Shown here piece by piece: positions 7,600-15,627 of a DNA stretch of 64,000 bases. Within the stretch, counting starts at the first letter, position 1; each line of letters begins with the position of its first letter. Position numbers and translations under genes: made by a program. The notes beneath the pieces are model-generated. The model had not been told where the DNA came from, did not search any database, and saw only the letters and a list, made by a program, of their open reading frames with translations. Source of the stretch: Alphaproteobacteria bacterium (GTDB lineage Bacteria; Pseudomonadota; Alphaproteobacteria; Ferrovibrionales; Ferrovibrionaceae); NCBI GenBank assembly GCA_018336035.1, contig JAGXRD010000030.1, positions 1 to 64,000 on the forward strand, given 5' to 3'.

Positions 7600-8298
7600 A
7601 TGTCCAGTGTCGACCCCTCAGTGATCGCCGAATTGCCGCTGTTCCGCGACTTCAGCCGGGAACAGCTGGTCGACATATTGCGCCACGCGACGTCCAGGCG
7701 TTCTCCCAAGAACACGAACGTGTTCGAGCAGGATGGCAAAGCCCACTCATTCTTCGTTCTTGTCCACGGCCGTCTGCGTGTCGTCAAGTTGACGCCCGAT
7801 GGTCAACAGGTGGTGATTCGATACATCAATCCCGGTGATCTGTTCGGGGTTGCAATGGCTATCGGACGCGACACCTATCCGGCGACTTCGATGGCGGTGG
7901 TCGACAGTATTGCGCTGGCCTGGCCTACATCTGTCTGGCCGGAGATGATCGCGCGCTATCCCGCGTTGGGCGTCAGCACTCTGCAGACAATCGGCAGCCG
8001 GCTCCAGGATACCCAGACACGAGTCGTCGAGATGTCGACCGAGGAAGTGTCGCGGCGGGTTGCGCATGCCCTGCTCCGGCTTGCCAAACAGTCGGGCCGC
8101 AAGGTCGATCAGGGAATCGAGATCGATTTTCCGATCAGCCGGCAGGATATCGCGGAAATGACGGGGACGACCCTCCATACGGTCAGCCGCCTTCTCAGCA
8201 GCTGGGAAGGCGAGGGACTAGTGGAAGGCGGGCGGCAGCGGATCATTCTTAAAGACCCGGACCGCCTCTTCCTGCTCGCCGAAGGCACTTCGGAGTAA
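7600..8298 (+). CDS. Crp/Fnr-family regulator, NnrR-like
   Basis: The product of 232 residues has an N-terminal cyclic-nucleotide-binding-like barrel (about 10-125) and a C-terminal winged helix (about 150-220). The recognition helix reads TTLHTVSRLLSSWE, the form I associate with NnrR-type regulators, and GEGLVEGGRQRIIL follows. There is no N-terminal Cys cluster, so it should not carry an FNR-type Fe-S cluster; NnrR/DNR proteins respond to nitric oxide instead. The start at 7600 follows AAGGTGAG, whereas the frame's earlier start overlaps the promoter. It sits within the nirK-nnrS-pseudoazurin cluster, where three TTG-N8-CAA boxes occur, and is the obvious candidate to bind them. Assignment as NnrR is inferred from sequence and context. 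Confidence 0.82.
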   Translation: MSSVDPSVIAELPLFRDFSREQLVDILRHATSRRSPKNTNVFEQDGKAHSFFVLVHGRLRVVKLTPDGQQVVIRYINPGDLFGVAMAIGRDTYPATSMAVVDSIALAWPTSVWPEMIARYPALGVSTLQTIGSRLQDTQTRVVEMSTEEVSRRVAHALLRLAKQSGRKVDQGIEIDFPISRQDIAEMTGTTLHTVSRLLSSWEGEGLVEGGRQRIILKDPDRLFLLAEGTSE

Positions 8299-8402
8299 AC
8301 CTGCACCGTTCGTGTGCGTCAGGCTCACCTGGAAGGGGTATGTCCGCGGCACCATCTGCGAAAGCTGCACGGTCTGCGGTGAGATCGGATCTCCGCGAGA
8401 AC

Positions 8403-8418
8403 TTTGCTGTAGCGCAAA
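8403..8418 (+). promoter_or_regulatory. NnrR/FNR-type box upstream of hemerythrin gene
   Basis: TTTG-N7-GCAAA, third copy. It is centred about 185 bases before the start of the hemerythrin-domain gene, implying a long leader if it acts as an activator site near -41. The surrounding 8299-8594 stretch shows no other gene. Confidence 0.6.
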
Positions 8419-8594
8419 GACGCGCCGGCGTTCGTCTCTACCATGACCATGACGTTGGAGAACTGCGCAAGACAGTGCGACCGCGGCACCATTTTCCGTG
8501 TACCGCGCACCCTTGGCGCAGTGCGCCGTGTCCTTCGCACGAAACCGGGGCGGATGGCCGGGCGCGATGGCTCACGACCGAGAGAGGAAATCAG

Positions 8595-9116
8595 ATGTCA
8601 GCACATGTGGTGCCACTTGAAAGACAGGCTTTTGCCGAGCCGCTGCCGGCTGATTCCGGGGCGCTCATCGATCATATTCTTCAGCGCTATCACGAAACCC
8701 ATCGGCGTGAGTTCGAAGAGCTGCTCGCGATGGCGCGCCGCGTCGAGGTTGCTCATGCCGGTCATCCCGATCTCCCCGAAGGGCTTTTCAGGCTGCTGCA
8801 GGAGATGAAGATCGAGCTTGATATGCATATGTGCAAGGAAGAACATGTGCTGTTCCCGCTGATGAAGTCGGGCGGACATGCCATGATCGATCAGCCGGTC
8901 TCGATGATGCTGGTCGACCATGAGGACCATCTGGCACTGGCATACCTGCTCGACGACATGACGGGCGGTTGTATTCCGCCGCTCGGCGCCTGCTCCACAT
9001 GGCGGGCACTTTATGCAGGAATCCGCAAGCTGCTGGATGATTTGCGCGAACACATCCGGATCGAAAACACAATCCTGTTTCCCCGCTTCACGGCGGCGGA
9101 GCGAGAAGCCGTCTGA
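8595..9116 (+). CDS. Hemerythrin-domain protein of the RIC (YtfE/DnrN/NorA) type
   Basis: RIC proteins are di-iron proteins that repair Fe-S clusters damaged by nitric oxide or bind NO. The start at 8595 follows GAGAGGAAA and gives 173 residues. The core LIDHILQRYHETHRREF matches RIC rather than ordinary hemerythrin. Likely di-iron ligands, by alignment with YtfE, are H33, H78, E82 (HMCKEEH), H109 (VDHEDH), H153 and E157 (EHIRIEN). The N-terminal ScdA_N domain of full-length YtfE is absent. Position downstream of nnrR and an NnrR-type box supports an NO-stress role. Confidence 0.85.
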   Translation: MSAHVVPLERQAFAEPLPADSGALIDHILQRYHETHRREFEELLAMARRVEVAHAGHPDLPEGLFRLLQEMKIELDMHMCKEEHVLFPLMKSGGHAMIDQPVSMMLVDHEDHLALAYLLDDMTGGCIPPLGACSTWRALYAGIRKLLDDLREHIRIENTILFPRFTAAEREAV

Positions 9117-9149
9117 TCCGGAGTTCCAGTCCTGATATCCCGCGACAAG

Positions 9150-9169
9150 GCCTCCGCTTCGGCGAGGGC
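9150..9169. terminator. UUCG-loop hairpin between converging genes
   Basis: GCCTCCGC and GCGAGGGC pair with one mismatch and one wobble around TTCG, a very stable tetraloop. It lies between the hemerythrin stop (9116) and the rpiR-type stop (9214). No T-run follows. Confidence 0.4.
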
Positions 9170-9213
9170 TATAATCTTGAGGTCTAGGTAGCTTCTGGTG
9201 GTCTTGACGCCAG

Positions 9214-10083
9214 CTATTCGGGGTTCGGCGCGGTCCAGGTCAGCGCTGTAATCAGAGTCTGCACCAGGCCGATCGCTGCCGAGATCGGCTGAAATGCCGA
9301 GGCGGCGCCGGCATCGACATACAGCCTCACCTGCGAATTCGCAGCGAGCGGACTGCCGGGCCCGTCGGTGATCGTCAGCACCTTTCTGCCGCTCACGAAC
9401 GCGTCCATCACCACATCGACCACCGGCCGTGAATAGGGCGGAAAGGCAATGGCAACGAGCAGATCATCGGGTCCGATGCTGGCGATCTGCGGACCGGCCA
9501 TGCCGCCTGCGAAGTCGAGCAGGCTGCAGGGCCGCTCAGACCGCGTCAGCGCATATGAAAGATATGTGGCGATCGGTCGCGAGCGGCGCAGGCCGGCAAT
9601 ATAGACATGCCGCGCATTGCGCAGCATTTCGATGGCATGGGCGATGCTCTCGGTATCGCTGGTTTCGAGCAGATTGTTCAGCGCTGCGACATGCGCCGTC
9701 ACGCAATTGCGCAGCAATTCGGCGACATCGGGCGGTGCCGGCCGGCTGCTGGCTTCGGAATAGACGCGCTCGCGCACCGTCGCCTCGCCCTCGATCAGGC
9801 GCTGGCGAAACACCTTCTGCATGTCGGAAAAGCCGGAATAGCCGAACTCCTTGGCGAAGCGGATCAGTGTGGAAGGCTGGATTTCCAGATCGCCGGCAAT
9901 CTTCGCCGTGGTGTTGAGGGCGAAGCCGTTCGGCTCTTCGAAGGAGGCGCGCGCAATGCGCTGCAGATGCGGGCTGAGCAGGGCGAAGCGGTCGCGAATC
10001 CTCTGCCGCAACCCGTCAAAGGTCTCGGCTTCGGGTCTGGCCGGGAGATTTTCGGCGGGTGCCGATGGTTGGCGATCGCTCAT
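9214..10083 (-). CDS. MurR/RpiR family transcriptional regulator
   Basis: The 289-residue protein has an N-terminal RpiR helix-turn-helix (about 25-100; TTAKIAGDLEIQPSTLIRFA then EFGYSGFSDMQKVFR) and a C-terminal SIS domain (about 130-270; HVYIAGLRRSRPIATYLSYAL). SIS domains in this family usually sense phosphosugars or sugar-acid intermediates. It is divergent from the long transporter and dehydrogenase operon starting at 10263. The gap between them holds a cluster of ATTCAAT/ATTGAAT inverted repeats, the likely operator. The effector is probably an intermediate of the pathway encoded by 15624-19995 (inference). Confidence 0.88.
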   Translation of the reverse strand: MSDRQPSAPAENLPARPEAETFDGLRQRIRDRFALLSPHLQRIARASFEEPNGFALNTTAKIAGDLEIQPSTLIRFAKEFGYSGFSDMQKVFRQRLIEGEATVRERVYSEASSRPAPPDVAELLRNCVTAHVAALNNLLETSDTESIAHAIEMLRNARHVYIAGLRRSRPIATYLSYALTRSERPCSLLDFAGGMAGPQIASIGPDDLLVAIAFPPYSRPVVDVVMDAFVSGRKVLTITDGPGSPLAANSQVRLYVDAGAASAFQPISAAIGLVQTLITALTWTAPNPE

Positions 10084-10133
10084 GTGTCAGTCTTTACAAG
10101 AGATTAGCTGGTGTTTCCAGCGGCGCATTAAAA

Positions 10134-10195
10134 ATTCAATCCAATTGAATAAATATTCATTGACGAATATTGAATTAACATTCAATTTCATTGAA
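10134..10195. promoter_or_regulatory. Operator cluster of ATTCAAT/ATTGAAT inverted repeats
   Basis: Four overlapping perfect inverted repeats lie in 62 AT-rich bases: ATTCAAT-3-ATTGAAT (10134-10150), AATATTC-6-GAATATT (10152-10171), ATTGAAT-4-ATTCAAT (10169-10186) and TTCAAT-3-ATTGAA (10181-10195). They occupy the divergent promoter region between the RpiR gene and the operon at 10263, about 70-130 bases before its ATG. They are most simply binding sites for that regulator. Confidence 0.65.
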
Positions 10196-10262
10196 AGGAC
10201 GTTCGATCATCCATGCGAACGCCCGGGCAGGCCCGCCAAGAGAGCCAAGCAGGGAGAAAAGA

Positions 10263-11555
10263 ATGTCGAAGATCAAAATCACCCGCCGTCGTCTGCTCAC
10301 ATCCGCCGTGGGCGCCGCAGGTGGCGCCGCCGCCTTTTACGGTCCCTGGGCGCATACCCGCGTCCATGCCCAGCCGTCGATGAAGCCGATCCGCATCGGC
10401 ATCACCTCGGATGCCAGCGGCCAGTATGCCAATTCCGGCGCCAGCGACCGTCGCGGCATGATGATGGCGATTGCCGAGGCCAATGCGCGCGGCGGCGTGC
10501 TGGGTCGCAAGATCGAAACCGTGCATCTCGATACCGAGACCACGCCGGCGACCGGCAGCCGCGTCGCGGAACGCATGATCACGCGCGAGAATTGCGGCTT
10601 TCTGATCGGTGCGATCCATTCCGGCGTCGCCAACGCGATCAGCCAGGTGGCGCAGAAATACGGCGTCATCTATCTCAACACCAATTCCAGCGCGCCCTCG
10701 GAAGCCGGCGCGAACTGCCATCGGGTCAAATTCGTCTGGGATGCCAACGGCACCAACTTCGCCAAGGCCTCGGTGAAGGCGGCGATCGAAAAATACGGCA
10801 AGAAGTGGGTGTTGCTGACCAACGACTATGTCTGGGGCCACAGCACTTCGGCCGCCACCAAGGCGCTGCTGAAGCAGTATGGCGGCGACATGGTGGAAGA
10901 AATCCTCGTGCCGCAGGGTACGCGTGATTTCTCGTCGCAGTTGCTCAAGATCCAGCAGATCAATCCCGGCGTGGTCGCGGCCGCCATCGGCGGCGACGAC
11001 CAGAAGGCGATGCGCCAGCAGATCGCGCAGCTCGGCATGGGCAACAAGCCGGTCTGGCTGAACAACCAGCAGGACTGGCCGGATGTCTACGGCCTGCCGC
11101 TCGACAACCTGTTCGGCCTGTTCGGCACCACCTGGTATTACAAGCTTGATCTGCCCGGGGTCGATGAGTTCGTCAAACGCTATCAGACCATGTATCCGGA
11201 TACCGGCATGCGTGTGCCTGGCAACGTTTTCTACAACGGCTATTTCGCCACCCGCGAATTGTTGGCCGCCATCGAACGCGCCGGCTCCACCAACAACATC
11301 AAGGTGATCAAGGCGCTGGAAGGTCACAAGATGTCTGCGCGCGACCGCATGCAGCATCACGATGCCTGGATCAATCCGGTGACGCACCAGGTGGAGCAGA
11401 CCATCTACCAGGCGACCGCAAATGTCGGCACGCAGGACAAGGACGACATGTTCAAGATCGTCGCCCATACCTCGCCGCAGGACGCCATGGATTCCGATGC
11501 CGCCGGTGCCTGCAAGCTGGAAACCTACGAGGCAACGCCGACTTTCGACGCTTGA
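10263..11555 (+). CDS. ABC transporter substrate-binding protein (Liv family, Tat signal)
   Basis: This 430-residue periplasmic type I binding protein of the branched-chain amino-acid/amide/urea family opens a Liv operon. The start at 10263 follows AGGGAGAAAA. The N-terminus has a twin-arginine motif (TRRRLLT, residues 7-13), so it is probably exported folded by Tat. The binding-domain opening PIRIGITSDASGQYANSG and the later SGVANAISQ and YFATRELLAAIERAG are typical of the family. The ligand cannot be read; co-transcribed dehydrogenases and an aldolase suggest a sugar acid or polyol-like carboxylate. A rho-independent terminator follows directly and may raise expression of this gene above the permeases. 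Confidence 0.9.
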   Translation: MSKIKITRRRLLTSAVGAAGGAAAFYGPWAHTRVHAQPSMKPIRIGITSDASGQYANSGASDRRGMMMAIAEANARGGVLGRKIETVHLDTETTPATGSRVAERMITRENCGFLIGAIHSGVANAISQVAQKYGVIYLNTNSSAPSEAGANCHRVKFVWDANGTNFAKASVKAAIEKYGKKWVLLTNDYVWGHSTSAATKALLKQYGGDMVEEILVPQGTRDFSSQLLKIQQINPGVVAAAIGGDDQKAMRQQIAQLGMGNKPVWLNNQQDWPDVYGLPLDNLFGLFGTTWYYKLDLPGVDEFVKRYQTMYPDTGMRVPGNVFYNGYFATRELLAAIERAGSTNNIKVIKALEGHKMSARDRMQHHDAWINPVTHQVEQTIYQATANVGTQDKDDMFKIVAHTSPQDAMDSDAAGACKLETYEATPTFDA

Positions 11556-11565
11556 CCCTGAAACT

Positions 11566-11597
11566 GCGGGCGGCTGCAGGGCCGCCCGCGCCTTTTT
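11566..11597 (+). terminator. Terminator/attenuator between binding-protein and permease genes
   Basis: GCGGGCGGC (11566-11574) and GCCGCCCGC (11581-11589) form a perfect stem, followed by GCCTTTTT. It is inside the operon, 10 bases after the binding-protein stop, so it probably allows partial read-through. Confidence 0.8.
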
Positions 11598-11621
11598 CGT
11601 CGAAACGCTGATTGCAGTCCG

Positions 11622-12542
11622 ATGACCAGTCTTGTTCCTCATCTCGTCAATGGCATTACGCTGGGGCTGCTTTTTGCCCTGATCGCGCTCGGCTTCACGC
11701 TGATCGTCGGCGTGATGGAGGTGATCAACCTCGCGCATGGCTCCCTGTTCACGCTCGGCGCCTATCTCGCCCTGTCGACCATCGGTGCCGGCTGGTTCGC
11801 CGAGACTGCCTTCGGAGCATGGTGGCTGAGCCTGCCGCTCACCGGCCGCTTCTTCCTCGCCCTTGCCCTCGGGCCGGTCATTGCCGGCGTGTTCGGCATG
11901 CTGCTGGAACTCTGCCTGCGGCCGACCTATGGCAAGGCGCCGCTCTATGGCTTGCTGCTCACCTTCGGCGCGGCGCTGGTGATCGAAGAGGCGATCCGCC
12001 TGCTCTGGGGCACGGGCGAGCAGAATATGCCGGTGCCGCAGATGATCAGCGGTGCCTTCCTGATGGGTGGGCTGATCTTCTCCACCTACAAATTCTACGC
12101 GGCGGGATTTGCCATCGTCGCCGTCCTGCTGGTCTGGCTGTTCCTCGAGCGCACGCCATATGGCGCCATCATCAAGGCCGGCGCCCATGACAGCGAGATG
12201 GTGCGGGCGCTGGGCTATGACCTGTCGCGCCTGCGCCTGCTGGTCTTCGGCTTCGGCTCGGCGCTGGCCGGCATTGCCGGCATGGTGATGGCGCCGATCT
12301 GGGGCCTGCGCCCGCATCTCGGCATCGATGTCGTCATCCCGGCCTTCCTGATCATCGTCATTGGCGGTGTTGGCAGTTTCTGGGGTGCCGTCATCGCCGC
12401 CATTCTGGTCGGCCTGGCCACCGGCATTACCGGCGCTTATGCGCCGGCCTGGTCGCTGATGTCGATGTATCTGTTGCTGATTGCTGTCGTGGGATTCCGC
12501 GCGCGCGGCCTGATGGGGCGCCGCAGTGCGCTGGAGAACTGA
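11622..12542 (+). CDS. Branched-chain-type ABC transporter permease (LivH-like)
   Basis: The 306-residue protein is an inner-membrane permease with about eight segments. Family marks are NGITLGLLFALIALGFTLIV at the start, VMEVINLAHGSLFTLGAY, and the EAA-like cytoplasmic loop ALGYDLSRLRLLVFGFGSAL near residue 195. It pairs with the LivM-like product of 12546, three bases downstream. Compared with average LivH it has a longer hydrophilic connection around residues 60-80. Confidence 0.92.
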   Translation: MTSLVPHLVNGITLGLLFALIALGFTLIVGVMEVINLAHGSLFTLGAYLALSTIGAGWFAETAFGAWWLSLPLTGRFFLALALGPVIAGVFGMLLELCLRPTYGKAPLYGLLLTFGAALVIEEAIRLLWGTGEQNMPVPQMISGAFLMGGLIFSTYKFYAAGFAIVAVLLVWLFLERTPYGAIIKAGAHDSEMVRALGYDLSRLRLLVFGFGSALAGIAGMVMAPIWGLRPHLGIDVVIPAFLIIVIGGVGSFWGAVIAAILVGLATGITGAYAPAWSLMSMYLLLIAVVGFRARGLMGRRSALEN

Positions 12543-12545
12543 GCG

Positions 12546-13562
12546 ATGATCACGTTATCCGATATTCCGCCGCGTGGCGGCGCGGGCTTCGCCGGGCCGA
12601 TGGCGCTCTTCGTCCTGGTGCTGGCGACGCTGCCGCTCTGGATCGCACCGATCGGGCTCTATGAATATCTCGGCATCGAGATCGCGATCTGGATCCTGTT
12701 TGCGATGGGCTTCAACCTGCTGTTCGGCTATACCGGCCTGCATTCCTTCGGTCATGGCGCCTATCTCGGCATCGGCGCCTATGCGTTCGGCCTGTTCCAG
12801 CAGCAGGTGATGGTCAGTCTGTGGGGTGGCCTGTTCTGTGCGATCACGGCGGCGCTGCTGGCTGGCGCCATCGTCGGCGCTTTCCTCTCGCATCGCCGCG
12901 GCATCTACTATGCGCTGCTCACCATCGCCTTCGGCCAGGTCTTCTGGTTTTGCGCCATGAAGCTGCATGGCATCACCGGCGGCGAAGATGGCCTGCTCGG
13001 CATTCCGCGGCCTGATCTCATCATCGGTGCCTGGCGCGTCGACCTCAATGACAACACAAACTTCTACTGGTTCGTGGCGGCCATTGCCGCGCTCGCTGTG
13101 CTGGCGTTATGGCGCATCGTGAATGCGCCATTCGGCCGCGTGCTGCAGGCAATTCGCCAGAATGAAACCCGCGCGCGCTTTGTCGGCTACGATGTCTGGC
13201 GCTGGAAATGGCTGGCCTTCACGCTCTCTGCCGGCTTTGCCGGTCTTGCCGGCGGGCTGTTCGCCATGGCGCAGCAGAGTGCATATCCCGATGTGATGAG
13301 CCTGCATCAGTCTGGCCTGATCGTGATGATGGTGCTGATTGGCGGCGGGCTGGTGAATTTCTGGGGACCGGTGCTGGGCGTGGTGTTGTATTACATCGCG
13401 CGCGACATCCTGGGCGGTCTGACCGAGGCCTGGCTGCTCTGGTACGGGCTGCTGTTCGTCATCATGGTGATGGTGCGGCCTGAAGGCGTGGCCGGACTTT
13501 TCCATAGCCTGAAGCAGCGCCTGCCTCGGCAGGCATCTGTCACCAAGCCGGAGCAGGCGTGA
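12546..13562 (+). CDS. Branched-chain-type ABC transporter permease (LivM-like)
   Basis: This 338-residue inner-membrane permease is the second half of the channel. It has the LivM pattern MGFNLLFGYTGLHSFGHGAY near residue 60, ITGGEDGLLGIPRP near residue 140, and the coupling loop RFVGYDVWRWKWLAFTLSAG near residue 215. Its stop overlaps the start of the ATPase gene (TGATG), so translation is coupled. Confidence 0.92.
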   Translation: MITLSDIPPRGGAGFAGPMALFVLVLATLPLWIAPIGLYEYLGIEIAIWILFAMGFNLLFGYTGLHSFGHGAYLGIGAYAFGLFQQQVMVSLWGGLFCAITAALLAGAIVGAFLSHRRGIYYALLTIAFGQVFWFCAMKLHGITGGEDGLLGIPRPDLIIGAWRVDLNDNTNFYWFVAAIAALAVLALWRIVNAPFGRVLQAIRQNETRARFVGYDVWRWKWLAFTLSAGFAGLAGGLFAMAQQSAYPDVMSLHQSGLIVMMVLIGGGLVNFWGPVLGVVLYYIARDILGGLTEAWLLWYGLLFVIMVMVRPEGVAGLFHSLKQRLPRQASVTKPEQA

Positions 13563-14305
13563 TGGCACTGTTCAGGGCGGAAGGCATCCAGAAACGTTTC
13601 GGCGCCCGCGTGGTGCTGGAGAATATCACGCTCTCGATCGAGGCCGGGTCGGTGCATGGCATCATGGGTCCGAACGGCGCCGGCAAGACAACCTGCTTCC
13701 ATGTGCTGACCGGGCATCACGCGCCCGATGCCGGTCGTATCACTTTCGACGGGCGCGACATCACCGGTCTCAAGCCGCATGTGATTGCGCGACTCGGCGT
13801 CTCGCGCTCGTTCCAGATGATGAACCTGTTCGACGATGCGGTGGTGATCGAGAATGTGATGCTGGCCCTGCCGGCCTTCCGCGCCATCAGCGGCCGACCG
13901 TTCCGCACCAGCTTTGGCGACAGCCGCCTGATCGAGGCCGCGCTGGAGGTTCTGGACCAGGTCGGGCTGGCTGAACGTGCCTGGCATAACGCAAAATCTC
14001 TGAGCTACGGCGACCGCCGCGCACTGGAAATCGCCGTCGCACTGGCGGCCGAGCCGCGCATCCTTTTCCTCGACGAACCGACGGCGGGCCTCGGCGCCAA
14101 GGCGACGCAGAACCTGGCGCAGCTGATCCGCCGCCTGCGGCAGCGCTACACGATCTGCCTCATCGAGCATGACATGCGCTTCCTGTTCGAACTCGCAGAC
14201 CGCATTTCAGTGATCCACTGGGGACAGGTGATCGCGGAGGGCGCGCCGGAAGCACTCAAGGCCAACAAATGGGTGGCCCGTTCGGCACTGGGGGAGGTGG
14301 CCTGA
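13562..14305 (+). CDS. ABC transporter ATP-binding protein (LivG-like)
   Basis: The product (247 residues from the ATG at 13562; a GTG lies one codon earlier) has Walker A GPNGAGKTT, a Q-loop in SRSFQMMNLF, signature LSYGD, Walker B ILFLDEPTAGLG and H-loop LIEHD. It energises the LivHM channel of this operon. The signature is LSYGD rather than LSGGQ, a common LivG variant. Its stop overlaps the next ATPase start by TGATG. Confidence 0.92.
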   Translation: MALFRAEGIQKRFGARVVLENITLSIEAGSVHGIMGPNGAGKTTCFHVLTGHHAPDAGRITFDGRDITGLKPHVIARLGVSRSFQMMNLFDDAVVIENVMLALPAFRAISGRPFRTSFGDSRLIEAALEVLDQVGLAERAWHNAKSLSYGDRRALEIAVALAAEPRILFLDEPTAGLGAKATQNLAQLIRRLRQRYTICLIEHDMRFLFELADRISVIHWGQVIAEGAPEALKANKWVARSALGEVA

Positions 14306-15000
14306 TGCTGTCAGTCTCGGGGATCGAAACCTTCTATGGGGAAACCCAGGCCCTGTTCGGCGTGTCGCTCGAAATCGGCCGCGGCGAGGTGGTGGCGCTA
14401 CTGGGGCCGAACGGCGCCGGTAAGACCACGACGATCCGTTCCATCCTCGGCCTGTCGCCGCCGCGCCGCGGCCATATTCGCTTCGAGGGCGAGGAGATTA
14501 CGCGGCTGCCGACGCATCGCATCGCCCGCAAGGGCATCTCCTGGGTGCCGGATGATCGCCGCGTCTTCCCCAGTCTGACCGGTGCGCGCAACCTGCGGCT
14601 CGGCACGCGGCGTACCCAGTTCCGCGCCTGGTGCATGGATGAGATGTTCGGAATCTTCTCGGCGCTCGAACATCTGATGCGCCGCGAATGCGAGAACATG
14701 TCGGGTGGCGAGCTGCAGATGGTGGCGATCTCGCGCGCCCTGCTCGCTTCGCCCGGTCTGGTGCTGTTCGACGAGCCGAGCCAGGGCCTCGCGCCCAATA
14801 TCGTGCAGGCCGTCATGCGCACCATCCGGAAATTGCGCGACGAAGGCATTTCGGTGCTGGTGGTGGAGCAGAACGCACTGGCGGCCCTGGAAGTCTCAGA
14901 CCGGATTTACGTGATGGATCGCGGCCGGATTGAACATGATGGGCGGGCGCAGGATCTGCTCGACAATCCGGTGCTGCGCCGCCGGCTGATCGGAGTGTAG
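14305..15000 (+). CDS. ABC transporter ATP-binding protein (LivF-like)
   Basis: The 231-residue ATPase starts at the ATG overlapping the previous stop; a longer frame from 14269 has no reason to be used. Motifs are GPNGAGKTTT (Walker A), PDDRRVFPSLT after the switch region, signature MSGGELQM, Walker B LVLFDEPSQGLAP and H-loop VEQN, where Gln-Asn replaces His as is usual in LivF. It should form the heterodimer with the LivG-like product. Confidence 0.92.
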   Translation: MLSVSGIETFYGETQALFGVSLEIGRGEVVALLGPNGAGKTTTIRSILGLSPPRRGHIRFEGEEITRLPTHRIARKGISWVPDDRRVFPSLTGARNLRLGTRRTQFRAWCMDEMFGIFSALEHLMRRECENMSGGELQMVAISRALLASPGLVLFDEPSQGLAPNIVQAVMRTIRKLRDEGISVLVVEQNALAALEVSDRIYVMDRGRIEHDGRAQDLLDNPVLRRRLIGV

Positions 15001-15003
15001 GCC

Positions 15004-15627
15004 ATGACCGCGATGCTGGAGGTCAAGGGCCTCGAAAAAATCTACCGCAAGAGCCGTTTTGATCGCACCCCGACCTTTCGCTTAACTGCGGATTTCACCA
15101 TCGAACGTCCTTCCGTGGTCGGCATGATGGGGCCGAACGGCTCGGGCAAGACCACGCTGTTCGAACTGGTAACCGGATCGAATGCGCCAACAGCGGGCAA
15201 AGTGCAGGTGATGGGGCGGAATATCCACCGCATCCGCACCGACCAGCGCGACCGGCTGGCGATCCATTATCACCAGTCCTATCAGGTGCGGCATTTCCGC
15301 TCCTGGATACCCAATGCGCTGCTGCAGCCGGCGCAGTCCGACTATCCAATGGTGCATCTGTTCGATGAGCCGCAATTCAATACCCAGGACGGCTATATCG
15401 GCTTCATGCTCGATTTCTTCCGCCGCCTGCGTTCCGAGGGGCGGCTGGTGTTTCTCTGCGTGCATCCGAACGAGCGATTTCATCTCGAGATTCTTCAGGA
15501 AATCTGCGAGCAGTTCATCTTCGTGCAGAAAGGCACAGTCACAGCCCTGCGCGACTTTGACACGTTGATGGGTTTCGAGCCGGCGCAGGCTTATCTCGGT
15601 GGCCTGCTCAAGGATCGCGCGGCATGA
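15004..15627 (+). CDS. Aberrant ABC ATPase lacking the helical/signature domain
   Basis: A 207-residue third ATPase-like gene in the Liv operon. Walker A is intact (GPNGSGKTT, 43-51). A Walker B is readable (MVHLFDEP, D121-E122), as is an H-loop-like His (FLCVHPNE, H154). Only about 30 residues separate the Q-loop region (QSYQ, 91-94) from Walker B, and no LSGGQ-like signature is present, so the alpha-helical subdomain that completes the partner's ATP site is missing. The frame is uninterrupted, codon use matches its neighbours, and it overlaps the next gene by ATGA, arguing against simple decay. It could bind ATP as a regulatory or assembly subunit; the role is unknown. Confidence 0.8.
   Translation: MTAMLEVKGLEKIYRKSRFDRTPTFRLTADFTIERPSVVGMMGPNGSGKTTLFELVTGSNAPTAGKVQVMGRNIHRIRTDQRDRLAIHYHQSYQVRHFRSWIPNALLQPAQSDYPMVHLFDEPQFNTQDGYIGFMLDFFRRLRSEGRLVFLCVHPNERFHLEILQEICEQFIFVQKGTVTALRDFDTLMGFEPAQAYLGGLLKDRAA

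Noticed and set aside
8340-8594. N-terminal extension of the hemerythrin protein
   Set aside because: The extra 85 residues are low-complexity, cross the NnrR-type box and lack an RBS, whereas 8595 has GAGAGGAAA before it.
10188-12317. 709-residue open frame on the minus strand
   Set aside because: It lies wholly opposite the binding-protein and LivH genes, has a His/Arg/Gln-rich composition typical of antisense frames in GC-rich DNA, and shows no domain.
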